From positions 85,125 to 149,124 of the forward strand of contig JAKQSI010000042.1 in the NCBI GenBank assembly GCA_029570205.1: a DNA stretch of 64,000 bases. Direction: 5' to 3'. Each line of letters starts with the position of its first letter. Positions within the stretch are counted from its first letter, which is position 1. The stretch comes from Candidatus Omnitrophota bacterium. GTDB lineage: Bacteria; Hinthialibacterota; Hinthialibacteria; Hinthialibacterales; JAKPRU01. The notes under the pieces were generated by a model. That model had not been told where the DNA came from, searched no databases, and saw only the letters and a program-made list of their open reading frames with translations. Shown here piece after piece: positions 41,897 through 50,174 of this stretch. Position numbers and translations under genes: made by a program.

Positions 41897-43618
41897 ATGA
41901 AACTGTTGAACGGCCCCCCTGATTGGCACACAAGTCTCTGCGGTGTGATCTTGACATGCACTTGGCCTCGTGTCACAAATCTTCATTGGGTTCATCGAAG
42001 GTCTAACCCTCCACGAAAAGGATCCGGTTCTCCAATGTTCTTATGGTCCGCACAATGCCTCCGATCGTTTGTTATTCGAATTCTTTTTCGCTGTCGTACG
42101 GCAATTCTCTTGGCTTCTATCATTCTTTGTATGATTGGGATGGCGACGCATCATCTCGTATTGAATTACGTTTGTCGATCTTTTCAGCATGACTATGACA
42201 TTTGGTTCTACACCGGCCGCGTTGCACCGTTTTCGTTTAATTTTCCAATCATCCGCCTGTCATCCGCTTTAGCCGGCTTATTTCTTTCTCTGGCTTTCTT
42301 TCCTTCCCGCGTTCGATTCGGTTTCCTAGGGGCGCTGGTTTGTGCCGCCATTCCTTCGAAGTATTCGCCGGGGGTTTTCTTTACGGTCTTTACGTGTTGG
42401 TGGGCATATTGCGTATATTCTGAACGGGAGATTCCTCCGACCGTATCTCGCTGGGCCTTCGTAGCAGCTCTCGTTTTGGGTACGGGGCTACGGGTGGATG
42501 CCTGGGCCCACACGGCATATGCCCCGCTGGGACAGGATGTCGGCCCCATGGTTGGCATGGCACGGGACACGCACCGGTTCTATGATTCCGGCCTTCGCGA
42601 ACCTTTGTGGGTCAACATTGCAAAGTTGAGCACAACGCTCTTGCATACCGAAGATTCCTGGGCGGTTTCCCTTCCTTTTTTGCTGATATCCCTGGCGTGG
42701 ATGCCGGCCGTCTATTTCATTGGAGGCTCAATTTTTAACCGGCGTTTAAGTCTTTGCTCTGTCTGGCTCGTTGCAGTCAATCGGTCTTTGGTCTATTACG
42801 CGACCCGCGGTATGCGTGTTGAACTCTATGGACTCTTACTCTTTCTTGTAATCGGTTTTGTATGTAGTCGCGTAGAACTCGATGGGAAACGAACGGTGGC
42901 ACTCGCTCTTTCCATTGCGGCCATGTGCTTGACGCGGCTCAACGGACTTATTTTGGGCATATACTTCCTCGCAGTACTCATCATCACCCGCCGACTTCAC
43001 TGGCTTCGTGTCTTATTTGTTTTCGCTGTCATCATGGGTGCGATGTCTCCATATTTGATATACGCAAAACGCAAATATGGCCATGCTGACTACATGTTAC
43101 GAATGAACGCCACCTGGACCTTGAACATGGAATTTGCAGGCCAACCGGGATTTCCAACGAAAGAGGAAATAGCAACGGATGCTTGTGTCGGCAAAAAAAT
43201 TACTTTTACGCAGTATCTCTTCGAGTACCATACAGTCGCACAGGTCATCAAGTTCTACCTGATTGGACTCGCCAAGGCCACCCTTGGGCAACATGCGTCC
43301 TATGTTCATTATACACCTGGTGGTCCATGGTGGATACTCTGTTTTATTGTTGGATGTCTTGCGTGTTTATTTCGACCACAGCGAGCGTGGCTGGTATTGC
43401 ATTATATCGTTTCGCTCCATGCTGTCCCCATTATGATCGGATCGGTGAATCTGGATTGGCGACATGTCCTTTCGATTTACCCGCTTATCTCCCTTTTGAC
43501 GGCATTCGGGTTTGCTTCCATTCTGGACCCGACCGTCATGAGTCCAGATGAGGGGCACGATGTTCAGGTACCCGCCGGCTGTCAAACGATCGGGGACTCT
43601 TCGAATGATGTAGCGTAA
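41897..43618 (+). CDS. Multi-pass GT-C-type membrane glycosyltransferase (PMT/ArnT-like)
   Basis: 573 residues at most; the ATG at 42035 may be the true start because membrane segments begin just after it (RTAILLASIILCMIGMATHH). About ten to eleven hydrophobic helices follow. An acidic loop early in the protein (GTGLRVDAWAHTAYAPLGQD) and a periplasmic RDTHRFYDSGLREPLW segment fit GT-C enzymes that use polyprenyl-phosphate sugars. The late NLDWRHVLSIYPLISLL segment is also typical (RYxLPxxP-like). Base composition looks more AT-rich than its neighbours, a hint of transfer. It is followed by gene remnants. Confidence 0.68.
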   Translation: MKLLNGPPDWHTSLCGVILTCTWPRVTNLHWVHRRSNPPRKGSGSPMFLWSAQCLRSFVIRILFRCRTAILLASIILCMIGMATHHLVLNYVCRSFQHDYDIWFYTGRVAPFSFNFPIIRLSSALAGLFLSLAFFPSRVRFGFLGALVCAAIPSKYSPGVFFTVFTCWWAYCVYSEREIPPTVSRWAFVAALVLGTGLRVDAWAHTAYAPLGQDVGPMVGMARDTHRFYDSGLREPLWVNIAKLSTTLLHTEDSWAVSLPFLLISLAWMPAVYFIGGSIFNRRLSLCSVWLVAVNRSLVYYATRGMRVELYGLLLFLVIGFVCSRVELDGKRTVALALSIAAMCLTRLNGLILGIYFLAVLIITRRLHWLRVLFVFAVIMGAMSPYLIYAKRKYGHADYMLRMNATWTLNMEFAGQPGFPTKEEIATDACVGKKITFTQYLFEYHTVAQVIKFYLIGLAKATLGQHASYVHYTPGGPWWILCFIVGCLACLFRPQRAWLVLHYIVSLHAVPIMIGSVNLDWRHVLSIYPLISLLTAFGFASILDPTVMSPDEGHDVQVPAGCQTIGDSSNDVA

Positions 43619-43688
43619 TTCTATGCTCGCCCAGCCGGGAGCCTATCTGGCCTTCCAGGAGTGACTTCAGGAGCACGGCTAGCACACT

Positions 43689-44138
43689 GTGATTGTCCTC
43701 GGACGACAGGGCCTCGCCGAGACCGCCGGGATCGACACGTATGGATTCGAGGGCAATCAACACCTCCAGGAGTCAGACAAAACAGGCAATCCGAAACTGG
43801 GTGCGTGGGGGCTTCGCCCCGCGCTCGAATGGGATGATCCCGATCTGCCACGATACCTGGCTCTGACCGATGTCCGATGGCTGCCTGACCGAACTTACGA
43901 CGACAAGTTCATTCAATTTCACCATATCGATTTGGCAAATCCCACTCACCGCTTTCCTGAGTTTTCCATCACCTACTATTACGCCGAGTACTATGCCCTG
44001 TATGCAAAACTCCGTTGTATCTTCCAACCCTCCCTGACCGAGGAAAAAGCGAAGAATGTCAAGGCGCTGCGGGATCGTTACGAGCGCGACAGCCTTTTCG
44101 TTTACGAAATTCCGCGCAGGATGAATCCTGGCGGATGA
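43689..44138 (+). pseudogene. Probable gene remnant (C-terminal fragment)
   Basis: A 149-codon open frame whose first ~40 codons look like noise, while the rest (LTDVRWLPDRTYDDKFIQFH, HRFPEFSITYYYAEYYALYA, YERDSLFVYEIPRR) looks like a real protein C-terminus. It may be the tail of another membrane glycosyltransferase. No start signal is seen. Its TGA overlaps the ATG of the next fragment in the ATGA form typical of operons, which supports a once-functional gene pair. Family not identified. Confidence 0.4.
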
Positions 44139-44368
44139 CCGAAACGCCTCCATTGACCCTGCAAGGCAAGGCGGTAAGATCTCTCCTGAATTGGTCGGAG
44201 ATCCTCGCAGATCTTCTCCGACACGCCGGGCATGATGTGGCAACTGGGCCCTCCAGGAGAGCACACTCTTCCCCCTCTCTCCGGGAGAGGGTTGGGGTGA
44301 GGGGCATTCGCGGCAGGACAGGCGTCTCTACCTGTCGGAGGTCTCGATTCTTCCGGTACGATCCATAA
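44135..44368 (+). pseudogene. Probable truncated gene, 5' fragment ending in repeats
   Basis: Starts with ATG overlapping the preceding stop by four bases. The first ~39 codons (TETPPLTLQGKAVRSLLNWS, EILADLLRHAGHDVATGP) look coding. From about 44255 the frame runs into a REP-like palindrome and a GACAGGC hairpin, so the rest of the gene has been lost. No family recognised. Confidence 0.35.
44258..44342. repeat. REP-like palindrome plus GACAGG...CCTGTC hairpin
   Basis: CCCTCTCTCCGGGAGAGGG with a TTGGGGTGAGGGGC tail (about 44274-44304), then GACAGGCGTCTCTACCTGTC near 44319-44338. The second element matches those near 22058 and 23338. Confidence 0.6.
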
Positions 44369-44412
44369 TAGGTCTTATCCGTCACGCTCGACCCATCTCT
44401 TTCTCCCATTCC

Positions 44413-45579
44413 TCAAAACACATCCACTATCGCCGCACCGGAGCCGGGACGGGTTACATAAATCTCCGGCTCACGTCCCGTCTTCCGGGCATAACGGCTA
44501 ATAACATGCGCGCAGAATTGGTCCAGGCAGGATCTCTCAACAAGACTTACCGTGCATCCGCCGAACCCCGCGCCGGTCATCCGGGATCCGGCAACTCCGC
44601 GACATTCTATCGCCAGATCCACCAGCAAGTCGAGTTCCGGGCAGGAGACCTCATAGTCATCCCGAAGGCTCCTGTGGGATTCCAACATCAGCCGCCCGAA
44701 CTTCGCCGGGTCGCCGCTCTCCAATGACCGCACGCCTTCAAGAACACGCGGATTCTCCGTCATAACATGCCTGCATCGGCGGTATACCGGATCGCTCATT
44801 CGTTCCCTGCACATTTCCAGATCGTCGAGACTCGCATCGCGCAGCGCACAGATTCTCTCGCCGAACTTCTCTCGCAATACGTGGACGCCTTCCCGACACT
44901 GTGCGCGACGAATGTTGTATTCGGATCCCGAAAGATTTCTCTGCACCTTGGAATCACAGATGACTATCTCGGTATCCTTAAGATGTGCGGGGACTTGCCG
45001 AATCTCCAGGCTCCGGCAATCCAGAAGCAACGCATGGTCTACCTTGCCGAATGTAGACGCAAACTGGTCCATGACTCCGCACTGCACGCCGACATACATA
45101 TTTTCGGCCCGCTGACACAGCAAAGCCATCTCGCGATCTTCCATCGGCAATTGAAACATTTCGCGGAGAACCGTCCCTGTGGCTACCTCTACCGCCGCCG
45201 AACTGGACAATCCCGCCCCCAGCGGCACATCCCCGCCGATGACCGCATCCCAACCACCGGATGCATACCCTTCCTGCTGAAATACCGACACAACGCCCAG
45301 CAAATAATCCGACCAGGATAATTCTGTACCTCGATGCAAATCGTTTACGTCCGATTCATGCCTTTCGTTGTAGTTCAAGGAAACCAGACAGATTCGTGTA
45401 TCTTCACGCGCCCGCGCCAGGATCCATACAGCCGGTTCAATCGCGCATGGAAGAACAAATCCATCGTTGTAATCGGTATGCTCCCCGATCAGATTCACAC
45501 GCCCCGGTGCACGGCCCAGCTTGGCGCCCCAGACTTCGCCGAATTCCTCTTTCCAGCGATCCAGTAGTTGTTGAATCAT
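44413..45579 (-). CDS. galK: Galactokinase
   Basis: Phosphorylates galactose to galactose-1-phosphate (Leloir pathway). The start was set at MIQQLLDRWKEEFGEVWG, whose ATG overlaps the galT stop by four bases; 388 residues, as usual for GalK. GHMP-kinase motifs: GRAPGRVNLIGEHTDYNDG (galactose binding), the ATP loop VPLGAGLSSSAAVEVATG, and GAGFGGCTVSLVE near the C-terminus. It is the last gene of the dnaE2-galT-galK unit. Confidence 0.96.
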   Translation of the reverse strand: MIQQLLDRWKEEFGEVWGAKLGRAPGRVNLIGEHTDYNDGFVLPCAIEPAVWILARAREDTRICLVSLNYNERHESDVNDLHRGTELSWSDYLLGVVSVFQQEGYASGGWDAVIGGDVPLGAGLSSSAAVEVATGTVLREMFQLPMEDREMALLCQRAENMYVGVQCGVMDQFASTFGKVDHALLLDCRSLEIRQVPAHLKDTEIVICDSKVQRNLSGSEYNIRRAQCREGVHVLREKFGERICALRDASLDDLEMCRERMSDPVYRRCRHVMTENPRVLEGVRSLESGDPAKFGRLMLESHRSLRDDYEVSCPELDLLVDLAIECRGVAGSRMTGAGFGGCTVSLVERSCLDQFCAHVISRYARKTGREPEIYVTRPGSGAAIVDVF

Positions 45580-46583
45580 CTCTCTATCTCGCCTTGTGCC
45601 TTGCGGAAAGCCACCTGTAACTCTTCCGCTTTCTGTTCCGGATACGATGGATTGCAGTGCGCATTTCCAACGGTCTCGCAGGTCGCGCAGTACTTGATAT
45701 TGTCCGGTCCGCGATGCAACGGCGTGAACTTTACATAAAACCGAAATCCGGGATATTCGCGCGGCTCCGTCGGCCTCTGGTGCAACGACATCATAAACGG
45801 TAACTCGAATCCGTATAGACAATTGTATGTACGCACCATTCGGCGAATCGTCCGCATCAACTGCAATCCCCTCGCGTCGTCAAAATCCAATAGAGATACT
45901 TCATCGCTGTTCGGATGAATGTGTACCTCATAAGGAAAATCCGCAAAAAACGGAATAAATGTCGTAAACTCCTCCTCCTGAAAAATCACACGCAAACCGT
46001 CCTCTATCTCCCGGTCCCGGATGGCATTCAATAGATTCTTTCCCGTTCGCCTGTAATACTCCTCGGCTTGTCGCAATTCTTTCTCCAGTCGTGGCGGAAT
46101 AAATGGAAATGCGTACAGTTGTCCGTGGGGATGCGGCATGGTTACGCCAATCACGGCTCCCTTGTTCTCGAAAATCAACACATATCGAATTTCCTTCTTC
46201 TTTCCCAAAAACTCATACCGTTCCCGCCATAGCCGAAACAGATCCAGCAAATGGTGATCCGGCAGATTTGCAATGGAACCGTGATGATCCGGCGTGTACA
46301 GAATTACCTCGCAATGCCCGCGCGCAGGCAAAACATGATAGAGATCACGGTCCGGCTGCGTGGTCTCCCGTGGGGGGTCCGAAAGCGCGGGGAAATCGTT
46401 CGGATAGGCATACACCCGGTAATGCTCCGGTACTTTTCCCGATCCCGGGCAGAACGGGCAGCCGTCTGTCGGCATCTGGGGCCGCGCCTGGCGGTGTCCG
46501 GCGGTCATTACATAGCGGTCCTCGAGCGGATTGTAACGCAGTTCGGTCAAGATATTTTCTCCGTATGGTGATCGGGAAATCAT
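45576..46583 (-). CDS. galT: Galactose-1-phosphate uridylyltransferase
   Basis: Exchanges UMP between UDP-glucose and galactose-1-phosphate. 335 residues: LRYNPLEDRYVMTAGHRQ at the N-terminus, the zinc Cys pair CPFCPGSG, the nucleophile motif VTMPHPHGQLYAFP with the catalytic second His, and the late SLHQRPTE motif. A second Cys pair, YCATCETVG, lies near the C-terminus and departs from the E. coli form. Overlaps dnaE2 (upstream) and galK (downstream) by four bases each, so translation is coupled. No galE is in the window. Confidence 0.95.
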   Translation of the reverse strand: MISRSPYGENILTELRYNPLEDRYVMTAGHRQARPQMPTDGCPFCPGSGKVPEHYRVYAYPNDFPALSDPPRETTQPDRDLYHVLPARGHCEVILYTPDHHGSIANLPDHHLLDLFRLWRERYEFLGKKKEIRYVLIFENKGAVIGVTMPHPHGQLYAFPFIPPRLEKELRQAEEYYRRTGKNLLNAIRDREIEDGLRVIFQEEEFTTFIPFFADFPYEVHIHPNSDEVSLLDFDDARGLQLMRTIRRMVRTYNCLYGFELPFMMSLHQRPTEPREYPGFRFYVKFTPLHRGPDNIKYCATCETVGNAHCNPSYPEQKAEELQVAFRKAQGEIER

Positions 46584-49500
46584 ACAGGCGTGGGACTCGG
46601 CAGAACAGTTCGCACCGCATGAACATTGACCACAAAACCGTTCCGGTTCTCGAACGGTTCCAGCGTCCCGTGGTATTCGAGAACCCCGTTTCCGGCTGTC
46701 AGGCGACCGTATTGATGGTATACCGGCGGAAACAGAACCAGCTCCGCAATGCCGGTCCGATCCGCCACCGAAACAAATTTCATGTATTCCCCTTTCAGAG
46801 TTTTTGTGGCCCGCCGTTCGACAATTGTTCCACAGATCGTGACAGTCGCATTCGGATATTGGGGCAAGGAAACAATCGGCGTGTATGGCCGCCAGTCGAG
46901 ATACCCATCGTAATAGTCCAGCGGGTGCCCCGACACCGTGAATCCGAGCGATTCCATCTCGATTTCCATTTTTCTGCGAAACGGATAATCACGATGCCCG
47001 CGCAACATGGCGAAACGGGCCTCATTCTCCGGTTCGAATAGGGACATCTGCGGGCTGGATGCGTTACAGGTTCCAGCTCTGGTGGGCCGGCGGGTCAACG
47101 ATTCCATCTCCCAGAGCAGGGCAGGGCGGGGAACTCCCCAGCTGTCACCCGCGCCGCAGCGAATCAGCGCGCGCAACACCGCCGGATCCATCCTGACCCG
47201 CCGCATCAGATCCTCCGGCGACTTGAACGGCCCGCGAACACCGCGTTCCGCCACAATCTGCCGGGCCACCCTGCCGGGCACATCCTTCACCTGTTCCAGC
47301 GGAACACGGATCTGATTCCCCTCAACCGTGAATCGCGCCGCGTCTGAGGCATTAAAATCGGGCAGCAAAAATCCGATGCCCAACTGCCGCGCTTCCAGTG
47401 TGTAAACAAACCGCGAGTAAAATCCCCTTCCGCTTGACAGCGCCGCCGCCAGAAACGCCGCCGGGTAATGCGCTTTCAAATACGCGGCCTGGTACGCCAG
47501 AATTGCATACGATGCCGAATGCGCCTTATTAAACGCATACCCGGAGAACTCCGTGATGTACCTCCAGACCGTGTCGATCTCTTTGTCCGCGTATCCTTTT
47601 GCGCGAGCGCCCCGCCGGAATTCCGCCTCGAATTCCTCCACCGTGTTCCGGCAGTTCCATTTGGTAAGCGCCCGACGAAGAAGGTCGGCGCGACCCAGGT
47701 TCATTCCCGCGAATGCGTGCGCAATCATCAGCACATGCTCTTCATAAACCATCACCCCGTAGGTACGTTCTAACACCGGTTTCAGCGCCGGATGCGGATA
47801 TGTCACCGGCTCTATCCCCTGGTATCGCCGCGAAAATTGCCGCATTTTCCCGTGGTTGCTCGCGCCGGGACGGATAATCGAAAGCGCCGCGATCAGGCAT
47901 TCCATATCGCGGCAATTCAACATCTTCAGCAGGTTGCACATCGCAGGCGATTCGATCTGAAAACATCCCCGTGCCTGCCCGCCCGCGATCAGCTCCCAGG
48001 TCTTCGGATCATCTTCCGGGATTTCATAAGGATTGATCTCTATCCCATGCTGTTGCCGGATTGTCTCAATAGTCTCTGAAATCACAGTCAGCCCCGCCTG
48101 ACCCAGCAAATCGATCTTAACCAGCCCCAGTTCCTCCACCGGCTCCATATCGAATTGCGTGACAATTGGTCCCTTCGCGCTTTTCTGCAAAGGCACAAGA
48201 TCGGTCAACGGTTGCCGGCTGACCACCAATCCACACGGATGCATCCCGGTGTGACGGGGCGCTCCTTCCAGGCATTTGGCAATCGCCAGAAGTGTCCGCA
48301 GCGGTTCCCGGTCCACCGGCAAATCGGAGCACTCCGGCAGCACATGAATTTTCTCCTCCAGCCGCTCAGCGGAACCATAAGGCAGTCGTTTGGTCAGACT
48401 GCGGATTTCCCGTTCCGCAAGGCCGAGAACTTTGCCGACTTCCCCGATAGCGGTCCGCGCGTGCATTCGGACCATGGAACAGATCGTCGCACAGTGATCC
48501 GCCCCATACCGCTGATACACATACTCCACCATCTCATCCCGACGGTCCCATGGAAGATCCAGGTCGATATCCGCCAGGCCGCTGTGAATCATTCGTTCGG
48601 GGTTGAGAAACCGTTCGAAATAAAGATTGTATCGAACCGGGCAGACATGGCTGATCCCCAGTGCATAGCACACCATGCTGTCGGCGGCGCTGCCCCGCGC
48701 AACTGCCCATATCCCGCGACGGTGCGCCTCACGGCAGATATCCCAGGTCATCAGGAAATACTCACTGTAGCCCACTTGCTGAATGATCCGCAATTCGTAT
48801 TCCAGCCGCTCGCGAATCGGTTCCGACAAATCGCCATAACGTTCAACAGCCCCCGCGAAACAGAGCTTCCGCAGGTAGGACGCCGCACTCTCCCCCTCCG
48901 GCAGCGGAAAATGCGGAAAAATCGTCCGCCCCAGCGAGAGCGGGAGTTCACACCGCTCCGCCGCGCGAAATGTGTTCTCCAACACCTCCGGGTAATCCCG
49001 AAACCGGCGCGCCATCTCCGCCGGTCCCGGCAAATCCAGCGACAGGCGAAGTTCCTTTTCGGGATGTCGGTAATGCAGCGCGGTTCCCGTTCGAATAGAC
49101 ACAAGAATCCGGTACAGCATTTCATCCGCCGGATCGACATAGTGCGCGTTCGGCACGGCAAGGCACGCAACACCGACCCGTCGGCCCAACGCCGCAATTT
49201 CGGACAACAGCCAACGATCACGGCTGTCCGGCCCCCAGTGCATCTCAAGGAAGAAATCCTCCGCGAAAATCTCCCGAAATCCGGTTGCTTCCTGCACAGC
49301 CTTCTCACCCTGCCGGGCCAGTATTCCCCGCGCCGGCGGCCCTTTCCGACACCCCGAAAGACACAGCAATCCCTCACGATGATTTGCAACTGCCTGTCGC
49401 GAGATCCCTTCCGGATGATCGATCAGGAAAGTAATCAGACGGCTCAAGTTTCGATATCCGACTCCGTTCTTAATCAACAGCACAATCCGGCTTCCGTCAT

Positions 49501-49705
49501 CCAGCGAAACTTCCGCTCCCAGAATCGGCTTGATCCCGCGCTTCTGGGCCGCCTTGTAAAACGGTACAGCGCTGTATATCCCGTCATAATCGGTGATCGC
49601 AATGCCGGGCATCCCAAACCGAGATGCCGCCCCCACAAGGTCCTCCACCGAGGCCGGGCTGCTCAGGAACGAGTAATAGCTATGCACATGAAGCGGAACA
49701 TACAT
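46580..49705 (-). CDS. Error-prone type DNA polymerase III alpha subunit (DnaE2/ImuC-like)
   Basis: 1041 residues, the DnaE2 length rather than the ~1160 of replicative DnaE. An N-terminal PHP domain (PLHVHSYYSFL, DYDGIYSAVPFYKA) is followed by the C-family polymerase core with catalytic acids in ADIDLDLPWDRRDEMVEYV and the later LVKIDLLGQ, a helix-hairpin-helix region (SPEDLMRRVRMDPAVLRALI) and a C-terminal OB fold (NATVTICGTIVERRATKTLK). DnaE2 normally acts in SOS mutagenesis with ImuA/ImuB; neither is here, and I see no LexA box upstream. Unusually, it forms an overlapping operon with galT and galK. Subtype assigned by length and motif flavour. Confidence 0.88.
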   Translation of the reverse strand: MYVPLHVHSYYSFLSSPASVEDLVGAASRFGMPGIAITDYDGIYSAVPFYKAAQKRGIKPILGAEVSLDDGSRIVLLIKNGVGYRNLSRLITFLIDHPEGISRQAVANHREGLLCLSGCRKGPPARGILARQGEKAVQEATGFREIFAEDFFLEMHWGPDSRDRWLLSEIAALGRRVGVACLAVPNAHYVDPADEMLYRILVSIRTGTALHYRHPEKELRLSLDLPGPAEMARRFRDYPEVLENTFRAAERCELPLSLGRTIFPHFPLPEGESAASYLRKLCFAGAVERYGDLSEPIRERLEYELRIIQQVGYSEYFLMTWDICREAHRRGIWAVARGSAADSMVCYALGISHVCPVRYNLYFERFLNPERMIHSGLADIDLDLPWDRRDEMVEYVYQRYGADHCATICSMVRMHARTAIGEVGKVLGLAEREIRSLTKRLPYGSAERLEEKIHVLPECSDLPVDREPLRTLLAIAKCLEGAPRHTGMHPCGLVVSRQPLTDLVPLQKSAKGPIVTQFDMEPVEELGLVKIDLLGQAGLTVISETIETIRQQHGIEINPYEIPEDDPKTWELIAGGQARGCFQIESPAMCNLLKMLNCRDMECLIAALSIIRPGASNHGKMRQFSRRYQGIEPVTYPHPALKPVLERTYGVMVYEEHVLMIAHAFAGMNLGRADLLRRALTKWNCRNTVEEFEAEFRRGARAKGYADKEIDTVWRYITEFSGYAFNKAHSASYAILAYQAAYLKAHYPAAFLAAALSSGRGFYSRFVYTLEARQLGIGFLLPDFNASDAARFTVEGNQIRVPLEQVKDVPGRVARQIVAERGVRGPFKSPEDLMRRVRMDPAVLRALIRCGAGDSWGVPRPALLWEMESLTRRPTRAGTCNASSPQMSLFEPENEARFAMLRGHRDYPFRRKMEIEMESLGFTVSGHPLDYYDGYLDWRPYTPIVSLPQYPNATVTICGTIVERRATKTLKGEYMKFVSVADRTGIAELVLFPPVYHQYGRLTAGNGVLEYHGTLEPFENRNGFVVNVHAVRTVLPSPTPV

Positions 49706-50174
49706 GACGGCTCACCGGATATATTGTACATCTGTTCAGTATCCGATGCAAGAAAAACCTGCCCGGTCCACCGTCGAACAGGCCAGGGCGAAAACCCCTG
49801 TATCTGTCGCAGGACCGCAAATCAGCGTATAAACTTTCCCCCGAAAATTGGGGGCGACAGACAGGGGGGGTGAATTCTTTCAACGCACAAGTCCGCTTCA
49901 TATTCCGGGGAGCATTGCGAGTATATTTCGATTGTTGCAGTTGCGGGTCATATTGATTTCGGAATCCGCAAAGTAGAACAGCATGATCCGATAATTCAAA
50001 ATCATTGCGGAAAAGCGTCCTGCGGGTATGTTGCCTACTCGCTTCGATTGAGGGATGTCTGCCTCGGCCGGCAGGGGGATACCTATGAACAAGCGCCGGT
50101 CGGTGTCAAATCCTGCACAGCCCGCAATGTCCGATTGCGTGGGATGGCCCTCCTTCCAACGGGTGCGGGGCGCG
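49706..50174. other. 470-base gap with one REP-like element
   Basis: Holds a CCCCCGAAAATTGGGGG palindrome with GACAGACAGGGGGGGTGA tail (49837-49876). The rest (49880-50174) has no recognised gene. A 97-codon minus-strand frame from 50188 overlaps the end of the sigma-54 activator but lacks a Shine-Dalgarno sequence and resembles nothing I know. Confidence 0.5.

Noticed and set aside
48155-49873. Plus-strand frame of 572 codons opposite the DnaE2-like gene
   Set aside because: Arg/His/Pro-rich shadow translation with no domains; the minus-strand polymerase is unmistakable.
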